From assembly GCA_963693365.1 (NCBI GenBank), contig CAVNZM010000006.1, positions 3,782,001 through 3,846,000 on the forward strand: a stretch of DNA of 64,000 bases. Direction: 5' to 3'. This stretch comes from Amoebidium appalachense (taxonomy: Eukaryota; Ichthyosporea). The notes beneath the pieces were generated by a model, which was not told the origin of the DNA, did no database searches, and saw nothing but the letters and a program-made list of their open reading frames with translations. Shown in pieces: positions 27,353 through 36,284 of this stretch; position 1 is the first letter of the stretch, and every line of letters begins with the position of its first letter. Both the position numbers and the translations under genes were made by a program.

Positions 27353-27654
27353 GAACCAGTCAACACGGGGTTGGTTTGGGGTGTGTTGATTGGCCATTAT
27401 GAATGCAGCGCCTGCTCCCTCCACAGCCAATGAACGTCGAGTGCCATCGATCAGTTGTGTCCGATTGGAGAACATGTACAGCGGGCCGAATTGGGAATTT
27501 TGATTGGCGTCGCGTGAGAGCCCGGGACCGCCACAGCCAATGGGCGACGGCGGGGCCTCCCAACGGCTCGGCACAAGGGTACATAAGCACAGACGGTGTT
27601 GTCAAAAGCACACTCTTACTGCAGCGTGACAAGTGGGCTTTTGGAATTGCCAAC
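27353..27654. promoter_or_regulatory. CCAAT-rich promoter region of the 27655 gene
   Basis: Five CCAAT/ATTGG motifs (27390, 27425, 27463, 27504, 27537), followed by a TATA-like GGGTACATAAGC near 27575 and the ATG at 27655. The longer frame starting at 27403 would translate this promoter and is not chosen. Confidence 0.55.
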
Positions 27655-28680
27655 ATGACGCACATTGAGCGTATTCACATTCTCGGTGAGGACCGCGAGC
27701 CCCGGTTCGCCTACCAACCGGAGCTGTTCTACACGCTGCACCTGCACCCCGAGGCGCCTGGCTCGATCCGCATGGGCACCGCCGCGATCTTCAGCACGAA
27801 GACAGGGGAGGAGAGGGTGTGGCCGGTCGACGTAATCCTCTCCGGGCCGGTACCGCGGCAGTTTGTCGACGAGGAGGGGCGGTGGACCCAGCGGGACAGT
27901 TCCACAGCCTGCGACGACCCCCGCTTCGTCGGGCGTGGCAGCGCGGTGTGGCGTGCACTGTACGACGAGCTCCAGGCGCCGGCGCTGCGCAGCCTCATCC
28001 CCGACGACACGGGCCTCGGGTTTCTCCTCCGCAAGTGCCCCCACCCCGACTTCAACGATGTGGACAACGACGAGGTGATCACCGTCGAGGAGACGGAGCA
28101 CGTCTGGGGTGTGAGGCTTGGGCAGGCGATGGCGGCTCCCACCGTGGTTCGGCCGCTCCACCAGGTCGTCGAGAGCGCGACGGTCCGCGCGGCACCGGTG
28201 CCGGACGAGCAGTGTTCCGTGTACGCATTGAACACGTTGGCCAGCGACGAGGTGGCCAGGACGGTAGAAATGTTTGAGGTCTGGCCGGTGCTTCATTGTG
28301 GGCAGCCCGCGCTGCGCCTGGGTCTCTACTACCTGCTGGCCGAGGGGGCGCTGGCCGAGCGCTTTGTGCCCCTGGACGTCATCGTCCAAGGCGACTGGGT
28401 CGAGGCCAAGATCGACGAGCACGGGAAGTGGAGGGCCGGAGCGGTGGTTGGGCGAAGGGCGGTGGGCAGCGAGGATGCGTTCCACCTCCAGATTGACATT
28501 GCGCTCGACCAGCACATGGAGTTGGGGGTGATGTCGCGGCAGATGCTGGGAATGGATGCTACCAGGGAGGAGGTGCTTGAAGTTGCACCACGCAGAATGT
28601 ACGAGGAGGATTGTGACGTGCGCACCGTGGAGTCCAAATTCCCGTTCGAGGCCCACGCGTTTAAGCATCTATTTTCGTGA
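27655..28680 (+). CDS. Hypothetical protein
   Basis: 341 residues from ATG 27655. Acidic, apparently beta-rich, with two halves of similar layout (VWPVDVILSGPVPRQFVDE.G.W in the first, FVPLDVIVQGDWVEAKIDEHGKW in the second), suggesting an internal duplication. No Cys motif or membrane span. A HLHP sequence occurs near residue 30, but nothing else supports a HUH nuclease. Function unknown. Confidence 0.6.
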   Translation: MTHIERIHILGEDREPRFAYQPELFYTLHLHPEAPGSIRMGTAAIFSTKTGEERVWPVDVILSGPVPRQFVDEEGRWTQRDSSTACDDPRFVGRGSAVWRALYDELQAPALRSLIPDDTGLGFLLRKCPHPDFNDVDNDEVITVEETEHVWGVRLGQAMAAPTVVRPLHQVVESATVRAAPVPDEQCSVYALNTLASDEVARTVEMFEVWPVLHCGQPALRLGLYYLLAEGALAERFVPLDVIVQGDWVEAKIDEHGKWRAGAVVGRRAVGSEDAFHLQIDIALDQHMELGVMSRQMLGMDATREEVLEVAPRRMYEEDCDVRTVESKFPFEAHAFKHLFS

Positions 28681-28710
28681 CAGACGGGTGAACCTGGCGA
28701 ACTTGGTGAT

Positions 28711-28850
28711 TGCGCATATGTGAGCCTAAACCCTAAGGGTTGTGTGGGGGGTGGGGGGTGGGTGTGTATTTGTGTTGGTTGCGCATATGTGAGCCTAAAC
28801 CCTAACGGTTGTGTGGGGGGTGGGGGGTGGGTGTGTATTTGTGTTGGTCA
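28711..28850. repeat. 69-bp direct repeat with plant-type telobox
   Basis: Two tandem copies containing GCGCATATGTGAGCCTAAAC CCTAA, a G-rich GTGGGGGG run and GTATTTGTGTTGGT. Each contains AAACCCTAA (28728-28736 and 28797-28805), identical to the telobox/telomere repeat unit of many algae and plants. No gene lies here. Confidence 0.7.
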
Positions 28851-28904
28851 TTTGCCCCCAGGATGGGTCAAAACGCGCAGCGCGCAAATAAACCACAAAA
28901 ACAC

Positions 28905-29020
28905 ACGAGCGCGCCCCCCCCGAGAGGCGCGCGAGGCGCGCGAGGCCTGGGAGGCCCGCCCGCCCGGCGAGCCACGCGTGCCACGCATGCCACGCATGCC
29001 CCCAGGCCCCGCCCTGGGTC
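28905..29020. repeat. GC-rich dispersed intergenic repeat, copy 4
   Basis: Block with GAGGCGCGCGAGGCGCGCGA and GCCACGCGTGCCACGCATGC, resembling copies 1-3 and the arrays in the TIRs. Confidence 0.6.
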
Positions 29021-29124
29021 GGGAATTTGGCGAGCAATTGGTCAATGTGACCATTTGCCGTTTTGCTTGCAACTTGGTTGTGAATGCAATCGATCGGTCA
29101 ATGTGACCGGTTGCCATTTTGGTT

Positions 29125-29185
29125 GTGTGTGTGTGTGTGGGTGTGGGTGTGTATGGGTCGGGCTGTGTGTGTGTGTGTGTGTGTG

Positions 29186-29240
<55 letters not shown>
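29125..29240. repeat. (TG)n microsatellite inside the viral element
   Basis: TG dinucleotide array like those in the host flanks, upstream of the 29391 gene. It suggests that the element has been resident, or copied, in the nucleus. Confidence 0.9.
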
Positions 29241-29242
<2 letters not shown>

Positions 29243-29390
29243 ACTAGAACATGTTAGCCAAACGCCTCGCGATTTGAGGCTTTTGAAATGCTTGTCCGTG
29301 ACCACCCGCTCCAGTTGTGTGCTGCACCCTCCCGCTGGTCGGGTACAAAAGGCGCCGCGCACAAAATAAAATCGCAGTCTAACACTGAAG

Positions 29391-30737
29391 ATGTCTTCAA
29401 ACATATCTCCTCCTCCGTACACGCCCATCGGCCCCACCTGGAAGCCCGCTCCCGACCACGAGTCGCGCGTGGACACGTCTTCGGTTCCCGCGTGGCCCGG
29501 CGTGCGCCCATTCTTCGCGCCGGACGGGGAGAAGGTGCTGACGTACCTCACGAAGTTCGACGGGCACGTGTTCTTTAACGCGGGATACTCCGCGTCCCTC
29601 GGGAGCAAGGAGGCGGGTGTGCGGAAGAACCCGGTTGTGTGGAAGAGTAACAATCCGGTCGTTCTTTCGAAGACTTCTGAGTTGATGAGGACCATTCTGA
29701 CCCCAGAACTGTCCTCTGATTGGTTGGTTAGATCGGCCTATGCAAACATCAAGAAACTACCCGCCGTGGGCAATCCAGATGGTTCTGTTGCCTACGCCTA
29801 TGCGACTCACAACCTGGAGCCCAGCATCGAGATGTACCGCGGGACCTGGTTTGGATTCGAGCTGACAGCGCCATTTCTACGCTACTGCTTCCCCGCGCTG
29901 GGCGACTTCTGGGACAACGTGATGGTCAAGTCGCACCTGGGCCAGATGAACTACTTCGCGGATCTGGTGCGCATCGCCGACCAGGGTCGCGGCGACGGTG
30001 CAAAGACCAAGTCCGTGCACATCGACATGGAGGCCGCGGACGCGGAGGGCCCGCGCGCGGTAAAGCGTGAGCGCAAGGACGACGGGGAGCAGCAGGTGGC
30101 CAAGCGCAACCCGCTGGATGCCATGCTGGAACCGAGCAACTGGTTCAAGCCGGGAGTGGACTTCGACACCGCGCTCGAGCAACTCAACAAGTTCATAACC
30201 ACCGCGCACCGCGACATCTGTACCAACTACTGCCCCGAGGCGCTCGCGGCGGTCAAGCGCGCGGAGGAGGTGGAGCGACAGGAGCGGGCCAAACAAGACA
30301 CAATCCAGCGGGGCATCGACTCGACAATGGCCATGGTGAAGGCCGTGCGCGAGATGAAGGCGGAGCTCAAGGGACTGGACGTGCACTTTGTGGCGTGGCG
30401 GCAGCTGAATTTCGAGTGGTCGCTCAAGGCCGCGGGCGGAGCGTGCGTGTACGCGCTGCACATCGACGGATACGTCAAGATTGGGCACACGGGCAACTCA
30501 CTCTTCCAGCGCTACAAGCACGATCTGTGGTCCCATGACATGAAGGAGTTGATCGTGGTCTGTATGCCCCATCGAAACAAGAACGAGGCGGAGCAGTTCG
30601 AGAAGCTGGTGCAGAACCAGCTCAAGCAGGTTCGGGTGATGGTGGGCAACAAGCGCGAGATGTTCGCGGCGGACTACGTGCGCGTGTCAAACGCGTTCAG
30701 GGAGGTGTACGGGGACGACGACATCCGCTTTGTGTAG
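29391..30737 (+). CDS. GIY-YIG-like (T5orf172/MUG113) C-terminal domain protein
   Basis: 448 residues from ATG 29391. The N-terminal 200 residues are an unrecognised globular region. A charged linker follows (AVKRERKDDGEQQVAKRN), then a helical stretch (VKRAEEVERQERAKQDTIQ). The C-terminal 95 residues begin CVYALHIDGYVKIGHTGNS.FQRY and continue with a conserved Glu (EAEQFEKLVQNQL) and MFAADYV, as in the T5orf172/MUG113 branch of the GIY-YIG nuclease superfamily. Common in large DNA viruses; probable DNA-cleaving or DNA-binding role. A TATA-like GGTACAAAAGGC lies about 50 bp upstream. Confidence 0.72.
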   Translation: MSSNISPPPYTPIGPTWKPAPDHESRVDTSSVPAWPGVRPFFAPDGEKVLTYLTKFDGHVFFNAGYSASLGSKEAGVRKNPVVWKSNNPVVLSKTSELMRTILTPELSSDWLVRSAYANIKKLPAVGNPDGSVAYAYATHNLEPSIEMYRGTWFGFELTAPFLRYCFPALGDFWDNVMVKSHLGQMNYFADLVRIADQGRGDGAKTKSVHIDMEAADAEGPRAVKRERKDDGEQQVAKRNPLDAMLEPSNWFKPGVDFDTALEQLNKFITTAHRDICTNYCPEALAAVKRAEEVERQERAKQDTIQRGIDSTMAMVKAVREMKAELKGLDVHFVAWRQLNFEWSLKAAGGACVYALHIDGYVKIGHTGNSLFQRYKHDLWSHDMKELIVVCMPHRNKNEAEQFEKLVQNQLKQVRVMVGNKREMFAADYVRVSNAFREVYGDDDIRFV

Positions 30738-30787
30738 AACTATCTGTGTCGCACATTTGAAGATGGATTACTCAAGCAATCACTCAA

Positions 30788-30812
30788 GCAATCACTCAAG
30801 ATGAGTGATTGC
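30788..30812. terminator. 11-bp stem hairpin between converging genes
   Basis: Perfect inverted repeat GCAATCACTCA / TGAGTGATTGC with a 3-base loop, preceded by two more direct copies of CAATCACTCAAG. It lies 50 bp after the stop of the 29391 gene and about 90 bp before the 3' end of the opposite gene. A possible transcript 3'-end or processing structure. Confidence 0.5.
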
Positions 30813-30898
30813 CAGTTTCGTTTGCATCCAGGAGCACGAGATCCCCAACCCCCAGTCCTGCACCAAACATTTATTACACAAAACCCGCTCCAGGCGAG

Positions 30899-32293
30899 CT
30901 ACATAAAGTGAACCTTCAAGTTGTCCGCCGTGTGGTGTTTTACGTGGAATGGGGCCAATAGCTTCTCTGTGTCTTCAATCGAAACCAGCCTGCAGTACAG
31001 AACACCCAAGTCGTTCGTCGCCTCGTACCAGTCGTAAAACATGTATATCACTCGGATGCGTCCTTCGTTGAAAAGGACTTTGTAGTCCAGGTCTCGGGCG
31101 TGGTTGATCACCTGAGTCAGCGCATCGAGCCTCTGCTTCATGTTTGTCCGCTGTGAGGTGCCGTTGACCTTGAATCCGTGTGGGTTGAAGCGAATAAACA
31201 GAGTCGACGCTTCGTGTGAAGACGCCTGGTTGAACATGCGGGCTACCTCACAGGTTGCATCGTAGGCGCGGTGTTGGTCCTCGTCAACCTCTATGACCAG
31301 CAGAAATGTGCCAAAATCGTAGTACAGATCTGGTCGAGTGCGTTCTCCGCATTCGTTGGGTACCACTCTGTCGTGGCTCGTTGGGGGTCCAATGGCTTTG
31401 GAGACGTGGCGCAGCACCTTGATCTCAGGGCGCGCCTCTGACCATTTGGTTCGCAGCGTGGACTGCGGATCGCACATGGCGCATAGGTTGCCCTTTCTGT
31501 ATACCCTTGTCAATTGGCATGCTGAACAAAAGCGACGCGTGTCACAGAGCCTGCATGACGCCTTCTGTTTGCCATGTCCACAGATTCCCAAGCCGCCACA
31601 CGACCTGCAGTGCCTCTTTCGCCTCCCATGCTGGCACACTGAAGAACCGTGGCATTGCTTGCATATGTGCTTCAGTTTATCGTGCACGCAGATGCCCGAG
31701 CCGCCACACGGCCTGCAGTACCTCTTCTGGGTCCCGTGCTCGCAGAATGCTGAACCGCCGCACGGTCTGCATTCTCTCCTCATCCTGTCGTGTTCGCATA
31801 TGGCGGAGCCACCACATGGCTTGCAGCGACCCCTCTGTCTACCATGTTCACAGATTGTCTTACCGCCGCATGGTTTGCAACTGGCCTTTTGCCTGTCATG
31901 CTCGCAGATGGCTGAACCACGACAAGGCTTGATTTCTGCCTTTAACCTGTCGTGCTCGCAGAACGCTGAGCCTTTACATGGTCTGCAGCGAGCCTTCACC
32001 CTGTTATGCTCGCACAACGCAGAGCCGCCACACGACCTGCATGTTGCCTTCCGCTTGCCGTGTTCGCAGATCGCCGAGCCACCACACATCTTGCATGTTG
32101 TCTTCTCTCTGTTATGCTCGCAAAATGCGGAACCGCCACATGGCCGGCATCTTGTCTTTCGCTTTCCATGTTCGCAAACCCCTGAACCGCCACATGGCTT
32201 GCAGTATCTTTTTTGACAGCCGTGTGCACATTTGCGGGAGACAGCATGCGCAACAGAGGATGCCACAAAATCTCCTTGGTCAGGTGGAGTCAT
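30899..32293 (-). CDS. CEHG-type Cys/His repeat protein with a C-terminal PD-(D/E)XK-like nuclease
   Basis: 464 residues. Residues about 20-260 are at least twelve tandem units of 18 residues with the pattern CEHGRxKxxCxPCGGSxI, each supplying Cys and His ligands for zinc. Such repeats are common in algal and giant-virus proteins. The C-terminal region has RPDLYYDFGTFLLVIEVDED followed by QHRAY, a D-x(n)-E-x-D/K-like arrangement typical of a viral endonuclease domain, then IRFNPHG. The two parts suggest a targeting module fused to a nuclease. It converges on the GIY-YIG gene. Confidence 0.75.
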   Translation of the reverse strand: MTPPDQGDFVASSVAHAVSRKCAHGCQKRYCKPCGGSGVCEHGKRKTRCRPCGGSAFCEHNREKTTCKMCGGSAICEHGKRKATCRSCGGSALCEHNRVKARCRPCKGSAFCEHDRLKAEIKPCRGSAICEHDRQKASCKPCGGKTICEHGRQRGRCKPCGGSAICEHDRMRRECRPCGGSAFCEHGTQKRYCRPCGGSGICVHDKLKHICKQCHGSSVCQHGRRKRHCRSCGGLGICGHGKQKASCRLCDTRRFCSACQLTRVYRKGNLCAMCDPQSTLRTKWSEARPEIKVLRHVSKAIGPPTSHDRVVPNECGERTRPDLYYDFGTFLLVIEVDEDQHRAYDATCEVARMFNQASSHEASTLFIRFNPHGFKVNGTSQRTNMKQRLDALTQVINHARDLDYKVLFNEGRIRVIYMFYDWYEATNDLGVLYCRLVSIEDTEKLLAPFHVKHHTADNLKVHFM

Positions 32294-32382
32294 ATTTTCA
32301 GATTCACAGCTGGCTCTTGTGAGTAGGCACTGATATTATTGCGCGCGTGTAGCAGTGTGTTGTGCATCAACAACAGCCGCGT

Positions 32383-32393
32383 CTATAAAAACC
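32383..32393 (+). promoter_or_regulatory. TATA box for the YqaJ gene
   Basis: CTATAAAAACC about 27 bp upstream of ATG 32420, so the transcript leader must be very short. The intergenic region is shared with the divergent CEHG-repeat gene. Confidence 0.6.
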
Positions 32394-32419
32394 CTATTCA
32401 CCACGCAAACACCTCCACA

Positions 32420-33196
32420 ATGGATCTTCTCACTAGAATCCAGGAACACGAAGTGCCCTTCACACAGGGAAGTGCGCAGTGGCTTAAGGCCCGGGCATCC
32501 ATGCTCACCGCGAGCGACGTGGGCGCGGCGCTGGGTGTGAATCCCTATCAGACCAGGAAACATCTCATCGAATGCAAATCTGGTCTGCAAAGACGAATCG
32601 TCGACCCCGTGTTCGTGGCATTCGGACACAAGCACGAGGCCAACGCGGCGGACGCGTACATGCGCGCGACGGGGCGCTCGTGCATCGAGCTGGGGCTGAT
32701 CCGGCACGCGGAGCACCGGTGGCTGGGGGCGAGCCCGGACCGGGTGACGCTGTGCGGGCGCGCGGTGGAGATCAAGGTGCCGTACAAGCGCAATTTCATG
32801 GACGGACAGCCGATCCCCGAGCACTATGTGGCGCAGGTGCAGACACAGCTGTTTGTGCTGGGGCTGGAGGTCGCGGACTTTGTGCAGTTCGACCCGCGCG
32901 ACGGGTCGCTGCGCATCGACGAGATCCCGCGGGACAAGGAGTGGTGGGCCAAGCACGGCAAGACATTAATGAGTTTCCAGGCCAAAGTGTTAGACATACG
33001 TGCAGATCACGAGCTGCAGGGATGGGAGACAGAGGACCAAGACACAGCGATTGTCACATTCCCGATTTTATATAAACTCGCAGGGCAATGTGTGTATAGA
33101 TGGACACAATCCACCGACTACACCCCGGCCCCGGCCATCAGCCGCAGTAGCGGCATCGGCAGTATATATACGACAAAGGGATGTACGGTAAGATAG
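32420..33196 (+). CDS. YqaJ-type viral recombinase / lambda-exonuclease-like protein
   Basis: 258 residues from ATG 32420. Diagnostic features: QWLKARASMLTASDVGAALG near the N terminus (the family's W...R...ITAS..G..LG block), a helical GHKHEANAADAY, then the catalytic core GASPDRV...AVEIKVPYK, and Y..Q.Q..LFVLGLEVADFVQF. These are the motifs I, II and III of the YqaJ/lambda exonuclease family (PD-(D/E)XK fold). The family resects double-stranded DNA 5' to 3' in single-strand annealing recombination and concatemer processing. Catalytic residues look intact. Confidence 0.9.
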   Translation: MDLLTRIQEHEVPFTQGSAQWLKARASMLTASDVGAALGVNPYQTRKHLIECKSGLQRRIVDPVFVAFGHKHEANAADAYMRATGRSCIELGLIRHAEHRWLGASPDRVTLCGRAVEIKVPYKRNFMDGQPIPEHYVAQVQTQLFVLGLEVADFVQFDPRDGSLRIDEIPRDKEWWAKHGKTLMSFQAKVLDIRADHELQGWETEDQDTAIVTFPILYKLAGQCVYRWTQSTDYTPAPAISRSSGIGSIYTTKGCTVR

Positions 33197-33301
33197 AGCA
33201 TCAACAGGTACCGCTTTATCAAATTTTGTTTTTTTGTGTAAGTGTGCTGGTCCGGGAGGCCAGGTGCCTGTATGGTGGGTGAAAATGGATCCTGTGACAC
33301 C

Positions 33302-33568
33302 ATGACTGCTTTATGGTTAATATATTATGCAATGAAGCCCAAGTATGTCAAGGGACGGTACTGTAGAAGAGGCAAACGGATCTACCGCCGAAAGCTCCGA
33401 AACGCACGAAAAAAGTACAAAGTCCAAAAGAAACATCTAAAACGCATATGGGAACCATCCTATCGTGTACTTGACTATGTGACCGGCATACCGACCATGA
33501 CAACCAACAACGGGTGGGACATCACAAGCTACGAGTACCCCCTACACTACAACATTTCCCGTATGTAA
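33302..33568 (+). CDS. Small Lys/Arg-rich protein
   Basis: 88 residues from ATG 33302 (or from 33332, MKPKYVKGRY). The core is strongly basic (RGKRIYRRKLRNARKKYKVQ), then Tyr-rich. A nucleic-acid-binding role is plausible. It ends 2 bp before the 3' end of the convergent coiled-coil gene. Confidence 0.45.
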   Translation: MTALWLIYYAMKPKYVKGRYCRRGKRIYRRKLRNARKKYKVQKKHLKRIWEPSYRVLDYVTGIPTMTTNNGWDITSYEYPLHYNISRM

Positions 33569-33570
33569 GT

Positions 33571-35333
33571 CTACAAGGCCGCGGCCGCGTTGGAGGGGGG
33601 CTCGTCGTTGCCGGGGCCGTCGGCGCGATGGCGTCTGCGAGGTGTTTCTTCGTCCCGCCCGTCGCCATCGTCCGCCTCCGACCTCCGCCTTTTCTGGGCG
33701 GATTGCGACTCGAACACTTCCATTAAACCCTTCAACCGGGCGCCGACCCCGGCCTCGATGCGAGATTCTATGTCTTTTTCCAGGTCTTCTTTTTCCTTGG
33801 CCAGTCCGGTAATCCTCGCATCCTTCGATTCCAATTTCGTTGCGAATTTCTGGTTCCTGTTACGTTCCAACTCATAGGACCGTGTGATCTTTGACACCTC
33901 CCGTGTGAGGTTGGCCACCTTCCCTATCTCGTCAGCGAGTTCCGTCTTGAGTTCTTTAAGTTCCCGCTCGAGGCGTTTTCGCTCCGTTTCCTTGGTCTCC
34001 TTCCATTTCGTATTTTCGGCTTCGAGTTTGCGAACTTTCTCTTCGAGGCCGTTGATCTTTGTCGAGTCCGCGTTGTTACGACGTGTGAGCTCCTCGATCT
34101 TCGCTTCCTTCTCCGCGCTAAGCTTCTCTAAGGTTTCCCTCGTCTCTTTTCCTCCCACGACTGCGATCTTCAAATTTTGCTTCAGCGTCGCGCTTTCCTG
34201 CTCGAGCTTAACGATCTGCGCGCGGTACCGCCCCGAAACCATGCCGATGAGGCGCGTGATGGTGGAAACAACCTCCATAGTGGCCACGGAGTCGCCGTCG
34301 AGTAGACCGGATAGGTCGCTCAAGGGGTCGGCTGAGGGTGGGAGTGCGAGGCGCGCGGGCCGTCTAACGTCTTGCTCCTGCTCCTCCTTCTCAGTCTCTC
34401 GTTCGATCTCTCGCTCCGCTCCCTTGTTCTCTTCACGCTCATCTCGCTCCGTTCCCTCGTTCTGTGGATCTCGTTCCAAATCTCGCTCCTCTCGCACTTG
34501 CTCCTCTCTCTCCTTCTCTCGTTCCTCCGCTCGCTCCATCTCTCGTTCCTTCTCTCGCACTCGCTCCTCCGCTTGCTCCTTCTCTCGCTCCCTCCGCCCG
34601 CTCCTTCTTCTCTCGCTCCTTCTCTCGCACTCGCTCCTCCGCTTGCTCCTTCTCTCGCTCCTCTGCTCGCTCCTTCTTCTCTCGCTCCTTCTCTCGCTCC
34701 TTCTCTCGCACTCGCTCCTCCGCTTGCTCCTTCTCTCGTTCCTCCGCTCGCTCCTTCTCTCGCTCCTTCTTCTCTCGCTCCATCTCTCGCTCCTTCTTCT
34801 CTCGCTCTATCTCTCGCTCCTTCTCTCGCTCCTTCTTCTCTCGCTCCATCTCTCGCTCCTTCTTCTCTCGCTCTATCTCTCGCTCCTTCTCTCGCTCCAT
34901 CTCTCGCTCCTTCTCTCGTTCCATCTCTCGCTCCTTCTCTCTCTTGTTGTCCTCTCGCTCCTTTCGCTTCTTTCGCTCCATTTCTCGATCTCTCTCTCGA
35001 CCTTGCTCTCTCTCTCGGTTAATTCGCGCCCCCCCTCGCCGCTGACTCTGCAGCTGTTTCTGTTGCTGGGCCCCAGCAGGCGAATGGAACAGTCCGGTCG
35101 TGGAAAATGGTTGGTTTTGCCCCGTGTGTGCCCCAGGAGAGAAGAGTCGTGGCTGTGCAAATGGTATAGGCTGTGGAGAGGCCTGCAGAGGCCGTGTCAT
35201 TAGGGGTTGTGGCTGAAACCCGAATTGCCGAGGGTCGAGAGTGTTGGGTAGAATTGGTCTGTTTTTGGTGCCGCCGGTCGTGGTTTGGGGTCCCGTAGTG
35301 GGAGCTGCCGGGGATGCAGAGGACGGTGCTGTC
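33571..35333 (-). pseudogene. 3' part of a coiled-coil gene split by the copia array
   Basis: Downstream part of the gene that starts at 47798. From the insertion site the frame is open without stops through a Pro/Thr/Gln-rich linker (35326-35200), then QQQKQLQSQ, then a long (Glu-Arg-Glu-Lys)n low-complexity helix. A single-base irregularity near 34590-34600 (CTCCCTCCGCCCGCTCC in place of the regular unit) shifts frame. From 34560 to 33571 another frame gives a classic coiled coil (LEQESATLKQNLKIAV..., LEEKVRKLEAEN...) ending in a basic tail (KRRRSEADD, RRRHRADG). It is probably a filamentous or scaffold protein before disruption. Confidence 0.7.
35329..35333. repeat. Target-site duplication, left copy (CTGTC)
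   Basis: CTGTC abuts the first base of the left LTR; the identical CTGTC follows the right LTR at 47174-47178. Five bp is the normal duplication length for Ty1/copia integration. Confidence 0.9.
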
Positions 35334-36098
35334 TGTTGGACATTGTGTTCATAGAAGCTAGTTCTAGTGCACGTTTTTCCTTCTGTAAGTCAGAAATGAT
35401 TGCATCTTGTGAGGCCAACCTCTGCTCCAGTAGTTGGACTAGTTGCTGCAACTGTAAGTTGTCAGACATAGTGTCGTGTATGATGGGTAACTAGTCTATG
35501 TGTTTTGTGCACTGGAAACGACAGTAGAAAAGTGTAAATCAAACGTTCTGCTTCCCATGTTTGTGACATGGGAGGCACTGCTTTATATAGTCGTTGGCCA
35601 CCTCATGGTGGCCTCGTGTGCACCCTGGTGGTGGGCCATGTACAGCATGGCCGAAAAGAGAGCACAATGAAAACAAGTCGTTAAAGATATAAAAGTTAAC
35701 TGTGCACGTTGAGTGGCTAGTTAACTTGCACTAAAGCACACAAATAAACGTGTTTAACACACCAATTGCAGTTAAACGTAAATCTTGCTTCACACAACTA
35801 AAAATATTCTGAGAATATCCGGGAATAAAGCACACTACCACTCTAAGAATAGAATCCTGTGGCAAATATAGACATGACATCATCTGAACCGGGAATATTA
35901 ATTAATGAGCACAATTAGCACGTTGCTAGTGAAGCTCGTCATTGGTACAGTTTTGGCTCAAACATATAACTACCATATATGAATATGACCGTAAACAAAA
36001 GCTCTATGCACTCGAGTGAGTGTTGAAACAGTTATTCAATTGCTCAGAAACTTTCTCTAACAGACATTGCTAGCCGGGAGTACCAGTGTACTCCAACA
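35334..36098 (-). repeat. LTR 1 (3'-most), 765 bp
   Basis: Starts TGTTGG and ends CCAACA (element sense), a perfect 6-bp terminal inverted repeat. A TATATAAAG promoter box is near 35583. One difference from the other LTRs is visible at 35376 (T instead of G). It contains the first 45 codons of the gag frame. Confidence 0.93.
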
Positions 36099-36112
36099 CC
36101 CCTACTCAATTG
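36099..36112 (-). promoter_or_regulatory. Polypurine tract next to LTR 1
   Basis: Element-sense AATTGAGTAGGGG ends directly at the LTR start TGTTGG, the expected plus-strand primer. A second copy of TTGAGTAGGGG lies at about 36184-36195. The same pair is next to the other internal 3' ends (41212 and 44193). Confidence 0.75.
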
Positions 36113-36284
36113 GATAATTGTGGTATGAATTAATGCAACTGAGCTCGAGTGCTTCAGGTGCACAAAATACAGACAATAAAGATTCCCCTACTCAATTTTA
36201 GTATGGTACACGTAGTTGCACAGTCGGATGCAACTCTCTCCCCCCCCCTGAAGTATGAGGGCGCAGTTGGTTGATGACGGGTGC

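Noticed and set aside
27655-28680. HLHP sequence as a possible HUH replication endonuclease
   Set aside because: Mriyaviruses are reported to carry a HUH nuclease, but here no second motif or catalytic Tyr pattern was visible around the HLH, and the protein looks beta-rich and duplicated.
29125-29240. TG repeat as evidence that the element ends near 29 kb
   Set aside because: Viral-type genes continue on both sides and the inverted repeats lie at 2.8 and 55 kb.
31338-32322. Plus-strand 292-residue Cys/His/Pro frame
   Set aside because: Antisense shadow of the CEHG-repeat protein, kept open by the repeat structure.
34372-35203. Leu/Ser-rich plus-strand frames of 190-440 residues
   Set aside because: Antisense translations of the (Glu-Arg-Glu-Lys)n repeat of the coiled-coil gene.
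35200-35469. An 89-residue gene starting MSDNLQ
   Set aside because: It is the gag start encoded by the left LTR reading out into the interrupted viral gene, not a separate gene.
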